DNA from: an uncultured Verrucomicrobiae bacterium
Lineage (GTDB): Bacteria; Verrucomicrobiota; Verrucomicrobiia; Palsa-1439
NCBI GenBank assembly: GCA_937927265.1
Contig: CALBCO010000002.1
Span: forward strand, 1 to 16,187
Direction: 5' to 3'
Length of the DNA stretch: 16,187 nucleotides
Positions 1 to 6,949 of the stretch are shown one piece after another; positions within the stretch are counted from its first letter, which is position 1; every line of letters starts with the position of its first letter. The notes under the pieces are model-generated. The model did no database searches and was not told where the DNA came from. It worked only from the letters and a program-made list of their open reading frames with translations. Position numbers and translations under genes: made by a program.

Positions 1-138
1 AGCGAACGCACTCGTGGATGAATCGGTTTCGTCGCATTCTGATTCGATGGGAGAAGAAGGCGGACAACTACTTGGCGCTGCTTCACTTCTGTTGCGGCAT
101 CATCACATACCGCTGTGCGGAGGTTTCGGGATAGGCTC
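1..138 (+). mobile_element. 3' end of an IS5-like insertion sequence
   Basis: The transposase stop at 132-134 lies inside the stretch GTTTCGGGATAGGCTC (123-138), which is positioned where the right terminal inverted repeat would be. TTA at 139-141 would fit the 3-bp TNA-type target duplication known for some IS5 subgroups. The left end is outside the window, so the boundary at 138 is inferred and not proven. Confidence 0.5.
3..134 (+). CDS. C-terminal fragment of an IS5-like transposase (5' end outside window)
   Basis: Frame 3 is open from the window edge to TAG at 132-134 and encodes about 43 residues. They contain RTHSWMNRFRRILIRWEKK followed by ADNYLALLHF. This matches the C-terminal signature of IS5-type DDE transposases, ERTxxWLNRFRRL..RWEKKADNYLALLHFA. 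The first two bases (ag) could end the codon of the catalytic Glu that precedes this Arg, so only the tail after the DDE glutamate is visible. Whether the element is intact cannot be judged, because its body lies upstream of the window. A different frame over the same bases is also open but gives an uncharacteristic peptide; the transposase signature decides in favour of frame 3. Family assignment is confident, subgroup is not. Confidence 0.85.
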   Translation, partial: RTHSWMNRFRRILIRWEKKADNYLALLHFCCGIITYRCAEVSG

Positions 139-169
139 TTATGATCCGTTGGTGATCAGTTTTGAGGAC

Positions 170-337
170 ATGACCCGCGATCATTTAGACGAAATTCGTC
201 GCCTGCTCCAGCAATGCGCCGAGCTGACAGAGGAAGAATTGATGCGCGATGTGTACGTCGAGATGCAGTTTGATCTTTGCCGGGCCTGTCAGCGCGCTTA
301 TCTGGCCAATCCGTTGCCACCGCCAGATACCGCTTGA
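170..337 (+). CDS. Small hypothetical protein with a CxxC motif, possibly truncated by the IS
   Basis: I do not recognise this gene. From ATG 170 it encodes 55 residues: a charged, probably helical first half (HLDEIRRLLQQ, then ELTEEELMRD) and a conserved-looking tail DLCRACQRAYLANPLPPP. The Cys pair DLCRAC could be half of a metal site. The frame stays open upstream across the predicted IS end, so the true start could be GTG 152 or TTG 149, or the original N-terminus may have been removed by the insertion. A weak GAGG lies too close to ATG 170 to be a convincing ribosome site. It ends 31 bases before lutA on the same strand and may be cotranscribed with it. The acidic, amphipathic composition looks like a real protein. 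Confidence 0.5.
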   Translation: MTRDHLDEIRRLLQQCAELTEEELMRDVYVEMQFDLCRACQRAYLANPLPPPDTA

Positions 338-368
338 TTGTGCGCCGGGCCACTCGTACGCTGCCGCC

Positions 369-1067
369 ATGCGCGTGGCGTTGTTCATCCCATGTTTTGT
401 GGATCAATTCTTCCCGCAGATCGGGGTGGCGATGGTCCAAGTGTTGAGGCGAATCGGTCTTCAACCCGAATTTCCGGCGGACCAAACCTGCTGTGGCCAG
501 CCGGCGTTCAATACCGGTTTTTGGGATGAAGCACGGCCGCTGGCGCGCCGTTTTTGCGCAATTTTCGAACCGTATGACGCCATCGTTTGTCCGTCTGGCT
601 CCTGCACAGCTATGGTGCGGCACTTTTATCCCGAATTGCTGGGCGGCCCGGCGGCGGCCACAACCAAGACGTTTGAGTTCACCGAATTTCTCGTAAAGGA
701 ACTCGGTGTCGCCGATGTGGGCGCGGTGTTCCCAGCGAAGGTGACGTATCACGATTCCTGTCACACGTTGCGCGAATTGGGGGTCAAGGAGTACCCCCGC
801 AAACTCTTGCGGTGTGTTCGCGGTCTCGAACTGGTGGAAATGGCGGCGGCGGAAGTGTGTTGCGGATTTGGCGGCACGTTTGCGGTGAAGTTCCCCTCGA
901 TCTCGACGGCGATGGCCGATACGAAAATCGAATCCATCCGCCAGACAGGCGCGACGCACGTGGTCAGCACCGATTCGAGTTGTTTGATGCATCTCGATGG
1001 CTATCTGCGACGGCAGAAGATTCCGATCAAAACGTTGCATCTGGCGGAGGTATTGGCGGCGCAATGA
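369..1067 (+). CDS. lutA: LutA, lactate utilisation Fe-S protein (CCG domains)
   Basis: A 232-residue protein, close to the usual LutA/YkgE length (~240). It carries two cysteine-rich CCG domains: CCGQPAFNTG at residues 41-50 with preceding Cys9, and CCGFGG at 164-169 with preceding HDSCH (Cys131); Cys74, Cys79 and Cys205 may also matter. Such domains hold iron-sulfur clusters in heterodisulfide reductase and GlpC-type subunits. LutA acts with LutB and LutC as the cytoplasmic oxidase converting L-lactate to pyruvate. ATG 369 is chosen because it begins the family N-terminus MRVALFIPCF; the open frame runs further upstream without similarity. No strong Shine-Dalgarno precedes it. Its stop overlaps the lutB start as ATGA, which implies translational coupling. 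The full lutABC order makes the assignment firm. Confidence 0.93.
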   Translation: MRVALFIPCFVDQFFPQIGVAMVQVLRRIGLQPEFPADQTCCGQPAFNTGFWDEARPLARRFCAIFEPYDAIVCPSGSCTAMVRHFYPELLGGPAAATTKTFEFTEFLVKELGVADVGAVFPAKVTYHDSCHTLRELGVKEYPRKLLRCVRGLELVEMAAAEVCCGFGGTFAVKFPSISTAMADTKIESIRQTGATHVVSTDSSCLMHLDGYLRRQKIPIKTLHLAEVLAAQ

Positions 1068-2428
1068 ATCCGATCGCCCGGCAATTTCTTCGCGACGCCA
1101 ATGCCAAAGCCGGCGACCGACAACACCGGGCCACCGTGCAGCGCAACATCGGCTTGTATGATGCCGCCGTGGCGCGTGGCAAAGCGCGGTTTGCCGATTG
1201 GTCAAACGGCCGCGCTCGGTTGGCGCAGATCAAGTGGGACGTGGTCAACCACCTCGACCAGTACTTGGAACAGTTCGAGCGGCAGGTGCTGGCCAACGGC
1301 GGCCAGGTGCATTGGGCCGAGACCGACGAGCAGGCCAGGCAAGTGATCGTAGGTATCGCTCGTAAACACGGCGTCCGCAAGGTTGTCAAAGCTAAGTCCA
1401 TGACGACCGAGGAAATCCATCTCGTGCCAGCGCTGGAAGCAGCGGGCATCCGCACCCTCGAGACTGACTTGGGGGAATATATCTGCCAACTACGGGGTGA
1501 ATTGCCGTACCACATCGTCACGCCCGTCATGCACCTCAGCCGGCAGGATGTGTCGCGGACGTTTACGGAAAAACTCGGTACACCGCCGACCGATTCGGCC
1601 GAGGAACTCACCGGAATTGCCCGGCGGCAGCTCCGGCAGGAGTTTCTGACCGCCGGGATGGGCATCACGGGAGCGAACTTCGCGATTGCCGAGACCGGCC
1701 AGATCGCGCTGACCGAAAACGAAGGGAACATCCGTCTCTGTTTTTCGTTGCCGCGCATTCACGTTGCCATCGTGGGCATCGAAAAACTGGTGCCGCGCGT
1801 GGAAGACCTTGCATTGTTTTGGCCGATGTTAGCCACCAGCGGCACGGGCCAGGCGGTGACGGGGACGAATTCGCTGGTGGGCGGGCCGCGGTGCGATGGC
1901 GAGCCGGATGGCCCCGAAGAGTTTCATGTCATTCTGCTCGACAACGGGCGCACGCGTCTCCTTGCGGATGTTGAGCAGCGCGACGCGTTGCACTGCATTC
2001 GTTGCGGCGCCTGTCTGAACGCTTGTCCCGTGTACCGGACCATTGGCGGTCACGCCTATCGCACGACTTACATGGGGCCGATTGGCGCGGTTATTACGCC
2101 GCATTTGCGCGGGCTGAATGACTGGGCGCATCTGCCTTATGCGAGCAGTTTGTGCGGTGCGTGCAGCGCCGTCTGCCCGGTCAACATCCCCGTACATCGG
2201 CATCTCTTGCACAACCGGCGCAGCGCCACCAGCCAAAAAGCCGGCGGGTTGCAGGCGGTGTTTACTGTCTGGCGCTGGTTTATGCAAGCGGCACCGCGTT
2301 ACCGGCTTGGCGGTTGGCTGGCCCGGTGGTTCAGCCGCCGTGGTTGGGCGGCGCCGCCGTGGACCGACACGCGCGAGTTGCCCATTCCCCCGGCACAATC
2401 GTTTCGCGATTGGTGGAAGAACCAATGA
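1064..2428 (+). CDS. lutB: LutB, lactate utilisation Fe-S oxidoreductase
   Basis: A 454-residue protein, near the normal LutB length (~475). The N-terminal two thirds form an LUD-type domain, including MTTEEIHLVPALEAAGI and the conserved stretch GANFAIAETGQIALTENEGN. Two four-cysteine ferredoxin-like motifs follow: CIRCGACLNACP (Cys311, 314, 317, 321) and CGACSAVCP (Cys364, 367, 371), each followed by Pro, typical of 2x[4Fe-4S] electron transfer. A Trp/Arg-rich tail (about residues 395-454) matches the LutB C-terminus. It is the electron-transfer subunit of the L-lactate oxidising LutABC system. The start overlaps the lutA stop and the stop overlaps the lutC start, both as ATGA. No internal frame break is seen. 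Confidence 0.95.
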   Translation: MNPIARQFLRDANAKAGDRQHRATVQRNIGLYDAAVARGKARFADWSNGRARLAQIKWDVVNHLDQYLEQFERQVLANGGQVHWAETDEQARQVIVGIARKHGVRKVVKAKSMTTEEIHLVPALEAAGIRTLETDLGEYICQLRGELPYHIVTPVMHLSRQDVSRTFTEKLGTPPTDSAEELTGIARRQLRQEFLTAGMGITGANFAIAETGQIALTENEGNIRLCFSLPRIHVAIVGIEKLVPRVEDLALFWPMLATSGTGQAVTGTNSLVGGPRCDGEPDGPEEFHVILLDNGRTRLLADVEQRDALHCIRCGACLNACPVYRTIGGHAYRTTYMGPIGAVITPHLRGLNDWAHLPYASSLCGACSAVCPVNIPVHRHLLHNRRSATSQKAGGLQAVFTVWRWFMQAAPRYRLGGWLARWFSRRGWAAPPWTDTRELPIPPAQSFRDWWKNQ

Positions 2429-2988
2429 ATGTCGCCCGCGAAAACATCTTGGCGCGGGTTCGGGGTGCGCTGCGGGCGGCGGCACCCCGGCCGGTCCCGC
2501 CGACGGACGGGCCGGTTTTTCCTGCAGTTGCAGATCCGGTGGCGGTCTTCGCGCGCGAACTGACTGCCGTGAAAGGCGAATTGCTTGTGGATGCCGCGGC
2601 GTTGCGGGATTTCCTCAGCGGTTTTCGTTTGATTGCCAGCAGTGTGGCGGATGTGCCCGGCAACGCGAGTGTGCGGGAAGCGGAGCTTGGCGTGACCGGT
2701 TGTGAATGTCTGGTGGCGCAGACTGGCTCGGTGATTGTATCGGCGCGGGCGGCTGGGGGGCGGGCTTTGTCGGTGTTGCCGCCGGTGCATCTGGTGTGGG
2801 CGCGACGGGAGCAAGTGGTGCCGGATTTGGCGGCGGCGCTGACGTTGTTGCGGCGGCGGTATGACGGCCATTGGCCCAGTCAGGTTTCGTTGGTGACCGG
2901 GCCGAGTCGGACCAGCGACATTGAGAAGACGTTGGTGTTGGGCGCCCATGGCCCGAGACGGTTGGTGGTGTTTCTGGCGGGAGGTTAG
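2425..2988 (+). CDS. lutC: LutC, lactate utilisation LUD-domain protein
   Basis: A 187-residue protein of the LUD/LutC (YkgG) family, whose members are usually 200-240 residues. The hallmark features are visible: ELGVTGCECLVAQTGSVIVS (about residues 88-106), LPPVHLVWARREQVVPDL, and the C-terminal GPSRTSDIEKTLVLGAHGP (159-177), which corresponds to the family GPSRTADIExxLVxGxHGP signature. It is the third component of LutABC. The N-terminal portion is shorter than in Bacillus LutC. The start is fixed by the ATGA overlap with lutB. Its TAG stop (2986-2988) overlaps the stop codon of the convergent nth gene, leaving no room for a terminator between them. Confidence 0.93.
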   Translation: MNVARENILARVRGALRAAAPRPVPPTDGPVFPAVADPVAVFARELTAVKGELLVDAAALRDFLSGFRLIASSVADVPGNASVREAELGVTGCECLVAQTGSVIVSARAAGGRALSVLPPVHLVWARREQVVPDLAAALTLLRRRYDGHWPSQVSLVTGPSRTSDIEKTLVLGAHGPRRLVVFLAGG

Positions 2989-3629
2989 GGCGCCGTCTTC
3001 GCGGGCCACGGGCACAATTTTCTGAGGGGACAGGTCGGGCAGGCTGGTTGTTTGGCCGTGCAAACGCGGCGGCCGTGGAATTGAAGCAAATGACAGAACC
3101 GCACTGCGTCTTGGGCGGGGACGATGGAAGTGAGGTCCGCTTCGACTTTGTCGGGATTGGTTTGGGTGGTAAGTCCCAAGCGCTGGGCGAGGCGCAAGAC
3201 GTGGGTGTCCACACCGATGGCCGGTTGGCCGAAGGCATTGCCCAGAATGATGTTGGCGGTTTTGCGGCCGACGCCCGGCAGGGTGAGGAGGTCGGCGAGA
3301 CGGTCGGGGACTTGGCCGCCGAACTGAGCAACGAGGAGAGCGGCGGCCTGGCGGATGGCGCGGGTTTTGTTGCGGTAGAAGTTGATCTGGCGGATGTCTT
3401 GTTCCTGGAGTTGGGTCCAATCGGCTGCGGTATGGTATTTCTTGAAGAGTTGGTCGGTGACTGTGTTGACGAGGTCGTCGCGGGCTTTGGCGGCGAGGAT
3501 GAGGGCCACGAGGAGTTCGAGGGGGGTGGAAAACTTCAGCGCGAGTTTGGCGTCGGGGTGGGTTGTGTTCAGGATCGCCAGGATCTGGCGGACGCGGGCT
3601 TGTGCAGGGGATGGAGGGGTGCGGGTCAC
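2985..3629 (-). CDS. nth: Endonuclease III, DNA glycosylase/AP lyase
   Basis: A 214-residue protein, the same size as E. coli Nth (211). It removes oxidised pyrimidines and cuts abasic sites in base-excision repair. The helix-hairpin-helix LPGVGRKTAN contains the catalytic Lys (K123), followed by AIGVDTHV with the catalytic Asp (D141). The C-terminal [4Fe-4S] loop has Cys190, 197, 200 and 206 (C-x6-C-x2-C-x5-C). The region that is usually LLSAQATD/CTD reads LILAAKARDD, so Lys (K48) replaces the usual Gln. GTG 3629 is preferred because a good promoter lies just upstream and would exclude the earlier in-frame TTG at 3653. This gives an almost leaderless mRNA. It is convergent with lutC and divergent from the exosortase gene. 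Confidence 0.93.
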   Translation of the reverse strand: MTRTPPSPAQARVRQILAILNTTHPDAKLALKFSTPLELLVALILAAKARDDLVNTVTDQLFKKYHTAADWTQLQEQDIRQINFYRNKTRAIRQAAALLVAQFGGQVPDRLADLLTLPGVGRKTANIILGNAFGQPAIGVDTHVLRLAQRLGLTTQTNPDKVEADLTSIVPAQDAVRFCHLLQFHGRRVCTAKQPACPTCPLRKLCPWPAKTAP

Positions 3630-3639
3630 GATGAGGGGG

Positions 3640-3667
3640 ATGATACGCAATTGGTGGAGCGAGTCAA
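3640..3667 (-). promoter_or_regulatory. Sigma70-like promoter for nth
   Basis: On the minus strand TTGACT (3667-3662) is followed after 16 bases by TATCAT (3645-3640); each matches its consensus at five of six positions. The start of transcription would fall near 3633, only a few bases before GTG 3629. Consensus fit and position are seen; function is inferred. Confidence 0.55.
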
Positions 3668-3686
3668 ATACGCGCCGGCCGGTGGT

Positions 3687-3715
3687 TTGACTTTGCCGGG
3701 GGCGGCCCGTAAGAT
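3687..3715 (+). promoter_or_regulatory. Sigma70-like promoter for the exosortase operon
   Basis: TTGACT (3687-3692) and TAAGAT (3710-3715) are separated by exactly 17 bases, the ideal sigma70 spacing. Transcription would start near 3722, about 20 bases before ATG 3742. It is back to back with the nth promoter, with 19 bases between the two -35 boxes. Confidence 0.55.
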
Positions 3716-3741
3716 GGCGCGGATGTGAGTGCCTGGTCAGT

Positions 3742-4701
3742 ATGAGCAGCGGTTCCACAACCACAGTCATGACGTGGTCCTTCCCGTCGCTGGATGGGAC
3801 GCGGGCGGCTTTGGGCTTGCTCGTGGCCGGGCTGGTTGGGTACGCGTATTTTGGCCAGAAAGTGGAAGGGGAGATGTCGTGTTATCAATGGTTGACCTCC
3901 CATTGGAGCAACATTTCCAATTACTCGCATGGGCCGTTGATTCCAGTGATTGCGGGCGGGTTGGTTTGGTTGAAGCGGCACGAGTTGGCCCATGTCTCGT
4001 TGCGGCCGTCGGTGGGGGGGTACGCGCTGATGGTGTTGGCGATGGGGGTGTATTATTTGGGCGTCAAAGCGGTGCAACCGCGGGTCGTGGTGTTTTCGTT
4101 TGTGTTGTTGCTGTACGGGTTGACGCTGACGCTGGGTGGTCGGGCGGTGTTTCGGATATTGTTTTTTCCGATCACGTTTCTCTTGTTGATGATCCCGTTG
4201 AACTTTCTGGAGGACCGGATTGGTTTCCCGTTGCGGATGTTGGTGGCTCAGATTGCCACGGGGATGTTGAACTGGCTGGGGATCGAAACGGTGCGGGTTG
4301 GGACGGCGATTCATTCGAGTGTGTTCAGTTTTGACGTGGCGGACCCGTGCAGCGGGATCCGTTCGTTGATGGCGCTGACGACGGTGACGGCGGCGTATGC
4401 CTATGTGACCCAACACCGGTTGTGGAAGCGGTGGGCTTTGTTTTTAAGTTCGATGCCGTTGGCGGTGTTGGGCAACCTGATGCGGGTGTTGTCCATCGCG
4501 ATGGTCGCCCAAGTGTACGGTCAGGAAGTTGCGTCGCGGGCGTATCATGATTATTCGGGCTACATCGTGTTTGCGGTGGCGCTGTCGGCGATGGTGGTGT
4601 TTGGGGTGTTGTTGAATTTCCCTTACCGGCAGGTGTTGGAACATTGGTTGCAGCCCCCGGTGGAATCCCCGCCAGCGCCCCCGGAGGCCACCCAATCATG
4701 A
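3742..4701 (+). CDS. Exosortase (EpsH-like transpeptidase)
   Basis: A 319-residue integral membrane protein with about eight hydrophobic segments between residues 23 and 293. Exosortases cleave and attach PEP-CTERM-type C-terminal sorting signals at the cytoplasmic membrane. The catalytic triad of the family is clear: Cys203 in DPCSGIRSLM, Arg248 in NLMRVLSIAM, and His269 in YHDYSGYIVF. The N-terminal family motif YSHGPLIPV is at 61-69. A Pro-rich tail (305-315) follows the last helix. No good Shine-Dalgarno precedes ATG 3742, but a strong promoter lies 27 bases upstream. Its stop overlaps the start of the EpsI-like gene as ATGA. No PEP-CTERM substrate is encoded in the window, so the sorted proteins must be elsewhere. 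The subfamily was not determined. Confidence 0.92.
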   Translation: MSSGSTTTVMTWSFPSLDGTRAALGLLVAGLVGYAYFGQKVEGEMSCYQWLTSHWSNISNYSHGPLIPVIAGGLVWLKRHELAHVSLRPSVGGYALMVLAMGVYYLGVKAVQPRVVVFSFVLLLYGLTLTLGGRAVFRILFFPITFLLLMIPLNFLEDRIGFPLRMLVAQIATGMLNWLGIETVRVGTAIHSSVFSFDVADPCSGIRSLMALTTVTAAYAYVTQHRLWKRWALFLSSMPLAVLGNLMRVLSIAMVAQVYGQEVASRAYHDYSGYIVFAVALSAMVVFGVLLNFPYRQVLEHWLQPPVESPPAPPEATQS

Positions 4702-5474
4702 AGGATCTTTCCTCCTCGTCGAGTGCGCCCCAGGTGCCGGCCCCCCCCGCGCCGGCGGCGGGCGGGGCGCGCGGGCCGACTGTGAGGCAACTGAGTTTGG
4801 TGGTGGTGATTCTGGCCGTCGGCTTGATCTTCACGGCGTTGACCTCCGACGTGACCCGGGTGTCCGAGGCGGGAGTGCGGGTGGTGAACGATCAGCCGTA
4901 CTTGGAAGAGCGTGTCGGGGATTGGCAGGGTGGCGCGCTCATGGGGTTGACCGAGGAGGAACAACGGCTGTTGCCGTCGGACACTCAAGGGGGGCGCCGG
5001 CTGTATCTCAACAGCCTGAGCAACGAAGTGTACTGCTCGGTGGTGCTGGCGGGGCGGGATGTGACGAGCATTCACCGCCCCGAATTGTGTCTGCCGGGCC
5101 AGGGTTGGGTGATTCAATCGGAGTACACCGAGGCGATTCCGGTGGCGCAGGTGCCGGGCGGCACATTGAAAGTGATGCGCATGAACACCGCCCGCACCAT
5201 CCGCCTGCCCAATGGCCAAACCGCGCGCCTGCAATCCATCTTTCTCTACTGGTTTGTCGGGAAAGATCGGTTGACGCCCTATCACTGGCAGCGCATCCTG
5301 TGGACCACCAAGGACCGCGTGCTCCATAATACCAATCACCGCTGGGCCTACATTTTGATTCATATCCCGATGGGGGTGGAATCACCCGACACTCCTCGGC
5401 AGGCGGAGGAAGCGATGAAGTTGGGTCGGGATTTCGTGCAAGCGATTTATCCCACCCTGCTGCCGCGCTCGTAA
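4698..5474 (+). CDS. EpsI-like exosortase-associated protein (DUF3485)
   Basis: A 258-residue protein with a Pro/Ala/Gly-rich cytoplasmic N-terminus (1-30), a single membrane anchor at about 33-49, and an external domain. The family hallmark HRPELCLPGQGW (126-137, Cys131) is present, preceded by VYCSVVLAGRDV. A conserved C-terminal region runs LYWFVGKDRLTPYHWQRIL. EpsI-like domains occur beside or fused to exosortases in exopolysaccharide loci, and their exact biochemical role is not settled. Here it is a separate gene coupled to the exosortase by an ATGA overlap, and 17 bases separate it from the following glycosylphosphotransferase. Codon usage shifts within the gene from G-ending toward C-ending codons after about 5150. 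Confidence 0.88.
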   Translation: MKDLSSSSSAPQVPAPPAPAAGGARGPTVRQLSLVVVILAVGLIFTALTSDVTRVSEAGVRVVNDQPYLEERVGDWQGGALMGLTEEEQRLLPSDTQGGRRLYLNSLSNEVYCSVVLAGRDVTSIHRPELCLPGQGWVIQSEYTEAIPVAQVPGGTLKVMRMNTARTIRLPNGQTARLQSIFLYWFVGKDRLTPYHWQRILWTTKDRVLHNTNHRWAYILIHIPMGVESPDTPRQAEEAMKLGRDFVQAIYPTLLPRS

Positions 5475-5491
5475 CTGCCCGTTCAGGATTT

Positions 5492-6883
5492 ATGCCCAGC
5501 ACCCGCAAAGAAGTGACCGTCCAGTTTCACCAACTGTCCGATGCGTTGTTGATCGCCGTGGTGTACTGGCTCGTCTACGCGACCCGCGAATCGCTCGCGT
5601 TTTGGTTTCCGGGGGAGATCAGTCCGATTGCCCCCTTCCGCTACTACAAGTGGCTCTACCTGGTCATCCTGCCGGCCTATCCATTCCTGCTCGATGTGAA
5701 CGGGTTTTACGACCGGCCTGTGAACGTTCGTCTCTGGCCAACCCTTTGGATTCTGGTCAAGAGCACGGCGCTGTGTTTGTTGGCGGTGATTGCGGTGTTG
5801 TATTTTCTTCGCGCCGCCGCGGTGAGCCGCGGGGTGGTGGTGCTGTTTGGCGCCGTGAGCGTGCTCGTCTTGCTGGCGAAGGCCCGCCTTTACCAGTGGT
5901 ACGCCCGCCACGCCGCCCGGCGCGGCCAAGCCCGGCACGCCGTGCTGCTGGTCGGCTCGCCGGACTGCAATGCGGAATTCGAACGCTTGCTTGCGGAAAG
6001 TCCCGAATGGGGCATGCGCGTGGCCGCCCGGCTCGACCCCGCTCGCGAATCCCTCGCCACGCTGCCCGATTTGCTCCACCGCGAAGCAATCAGTTGTGTC
6101 ATCTTCAACGTTAGCCAGGAACGATTCAGCGAAATCGAACAAGCCATCCTTGCCTGCGAAATCGAAGGCGTCGAAGTTTGGCTCGTGGCCGACTTCGTGA
6201 AGACCAGAATTGCCCGGCCCTCGGCGGGCAGTTTTTTGGGCAAACCCTTGTTGGTGTTTCGCAGCGCGCCGGATGTGTCGTGGCAGTTTCTGGCCAAACG
6301 GTTGGTAGACGTGGCTGGCGCGGCGATCGGTCTGCTCATTCTCGGGCCGTTGGTGATGCTGCCGGTGGCGATCCTCATCAAACTCACATCACCCGGCCCT
6401 GTCTTTTTCCGCCAAAAACGCAGCGGCCTGCACGGTCGCCTCTTCACGATGTACAAGTTCCGCTCGATGGTCAGCAACGCCGAGATGCTTCGGTCCGAAC
6501 TGGAGGCCTTCAATGAAATGAGCGGTCCGGTCTTCAAAATGCGGGACGATCCGCGCGTTACGCCTGTTGGACGCTTCTTGCGCCGCACCAGCCTCGACGA
6601 ACTGCCCCAACTCTGGAACGTCCTCAAGGGCGAGATGAGCCTCGTCGGCCCGCGCCCGCCAATCCCCAGCGAGGTGGAGCAATACACCCCCTGGCATCGC
6701 CGCCGCTTGTCCATGAAACCCGGCTTGACCTGCCTGTGGCAAATCAGCGGCCGCAATGAAGTGGACTTCGACCAGTGGATGAAACTCGACCTGCAATACA
6801 TTGATAACTGGTCGCTTTGGCTTGACCTGCGCATCCTGGTCCGCACCATCCCCGTTGTCCTGGGTGGGTTGGGCGCCCGCTAA
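5492..6883 (+). CDS. Exopolysaccharide polyprenyl glycosylphosphotransferase (WbaP/EpsE-like)
   Basis: A 463-residue enzyme that transfers a sugar-1-phosphate from a UDP-sugar to undecaprenyl phosphate, the first membrane step of surface polysaccharide synthesis. The N-terminal half has four hydrophobic segments (about 17-33, 53-68, 87-107, 114-129) and a Rossmann-like CoA-binding-type domain (about 149-255). A fifth membrane helix at about 273-298 leads into the catalytic domain: KRLVD (269-273), GPVFFRQKR (302-310), YKFRSM (321-326), the Asp-Glu pair in SLDELPQLWNVLKG (D369, E370), LVGPRPP and PGLTCLWQISGRN (410-422). Length and order match full-length family members. AGGA just before ATG 5492 is a weak, closely spaced ribosome site. 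Sugar specificity cannot be read from sequence. Confidence 0.95.
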   Translation: MPSTRKEVTVQFHQLSDALLIAVVYWLVYATRESLAFWFPGEISPIAPFRYYKWLYLVILPAYPFLLDVNGFYDRPVNVRLWPTLWILVKSTALCLLAVIAVLYFLRAAAVSRGVVVLFGAVSVLVLLAKARLYQWYARHAARRGQARHAVLLVGSPDCNAEFERLLAESPEWGMRVAARLDPARESLATLPDLLHREAISCVIFNVSQERFSEIEQAILACEIEGVEVWLVADFVKTRIARPSAGSFLGKPLLVFRSAPDVSWQFLAKRLVDVAGAAIGLLILGPLVMLPVAILIKLTSPGPVFFRQKRSGLHGRLFTMYKFRSMVSNAEMLRSELEAFNEMSGPVFKMRDDPRVTPVGRFLRRTSLDELPQLWNVLKGEMSLVGPRPPIPSEVEQYTPWHRRRLSMKPGLTCLWQISGRNEVDFDQWMKLDLQYIDNWSLWLDLRILVRTIPVVLGGLGAR

Positions 6884-6949
6884 GCCCAGGGATGCGGCGG
6901 AAGGTCTTTTTGATTGCGCGGTCAGTGTTTTTTTGCGATGCACCACCCC

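Noticed and set aside
14..337. Full 107-codon frame from GTG 14 as one protein
   Set aside because: Its first 40 codons overlap the transposase tail in another frame and look non-native; only the part from about 150-170 onward looks like a protein.
156..1205. Long minus-strand open frame (349 codons) opposite lutA
   Set aside because: It is antisense to lutA, is rich in Arg and His, and has no family motif; the plus strand has the clear CCG motifs.
2299..3420. Minus-strand open frame of 373 codons over lutC and nth
   Set aside because: It is Pro/Arg/His-rich out-of-frame translation; lutC and nth carry their family residues in other frames.
3048..3728. Plus-strand open frame of 226 codons over nth
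   Set aside because: It is Gly/Asp/Val-rich shadow coding opposite endonuclease III, with no motif of its own.
6859..6911. Terminator after the glycosylphosphotransferase (CCTGGG/CCCAGG with a later T run)
   Set aside because: The six-base stem has a 20-base loop and the T run starts about 15 bases after it, so the geometry does not fit a Rho-independent terminator.
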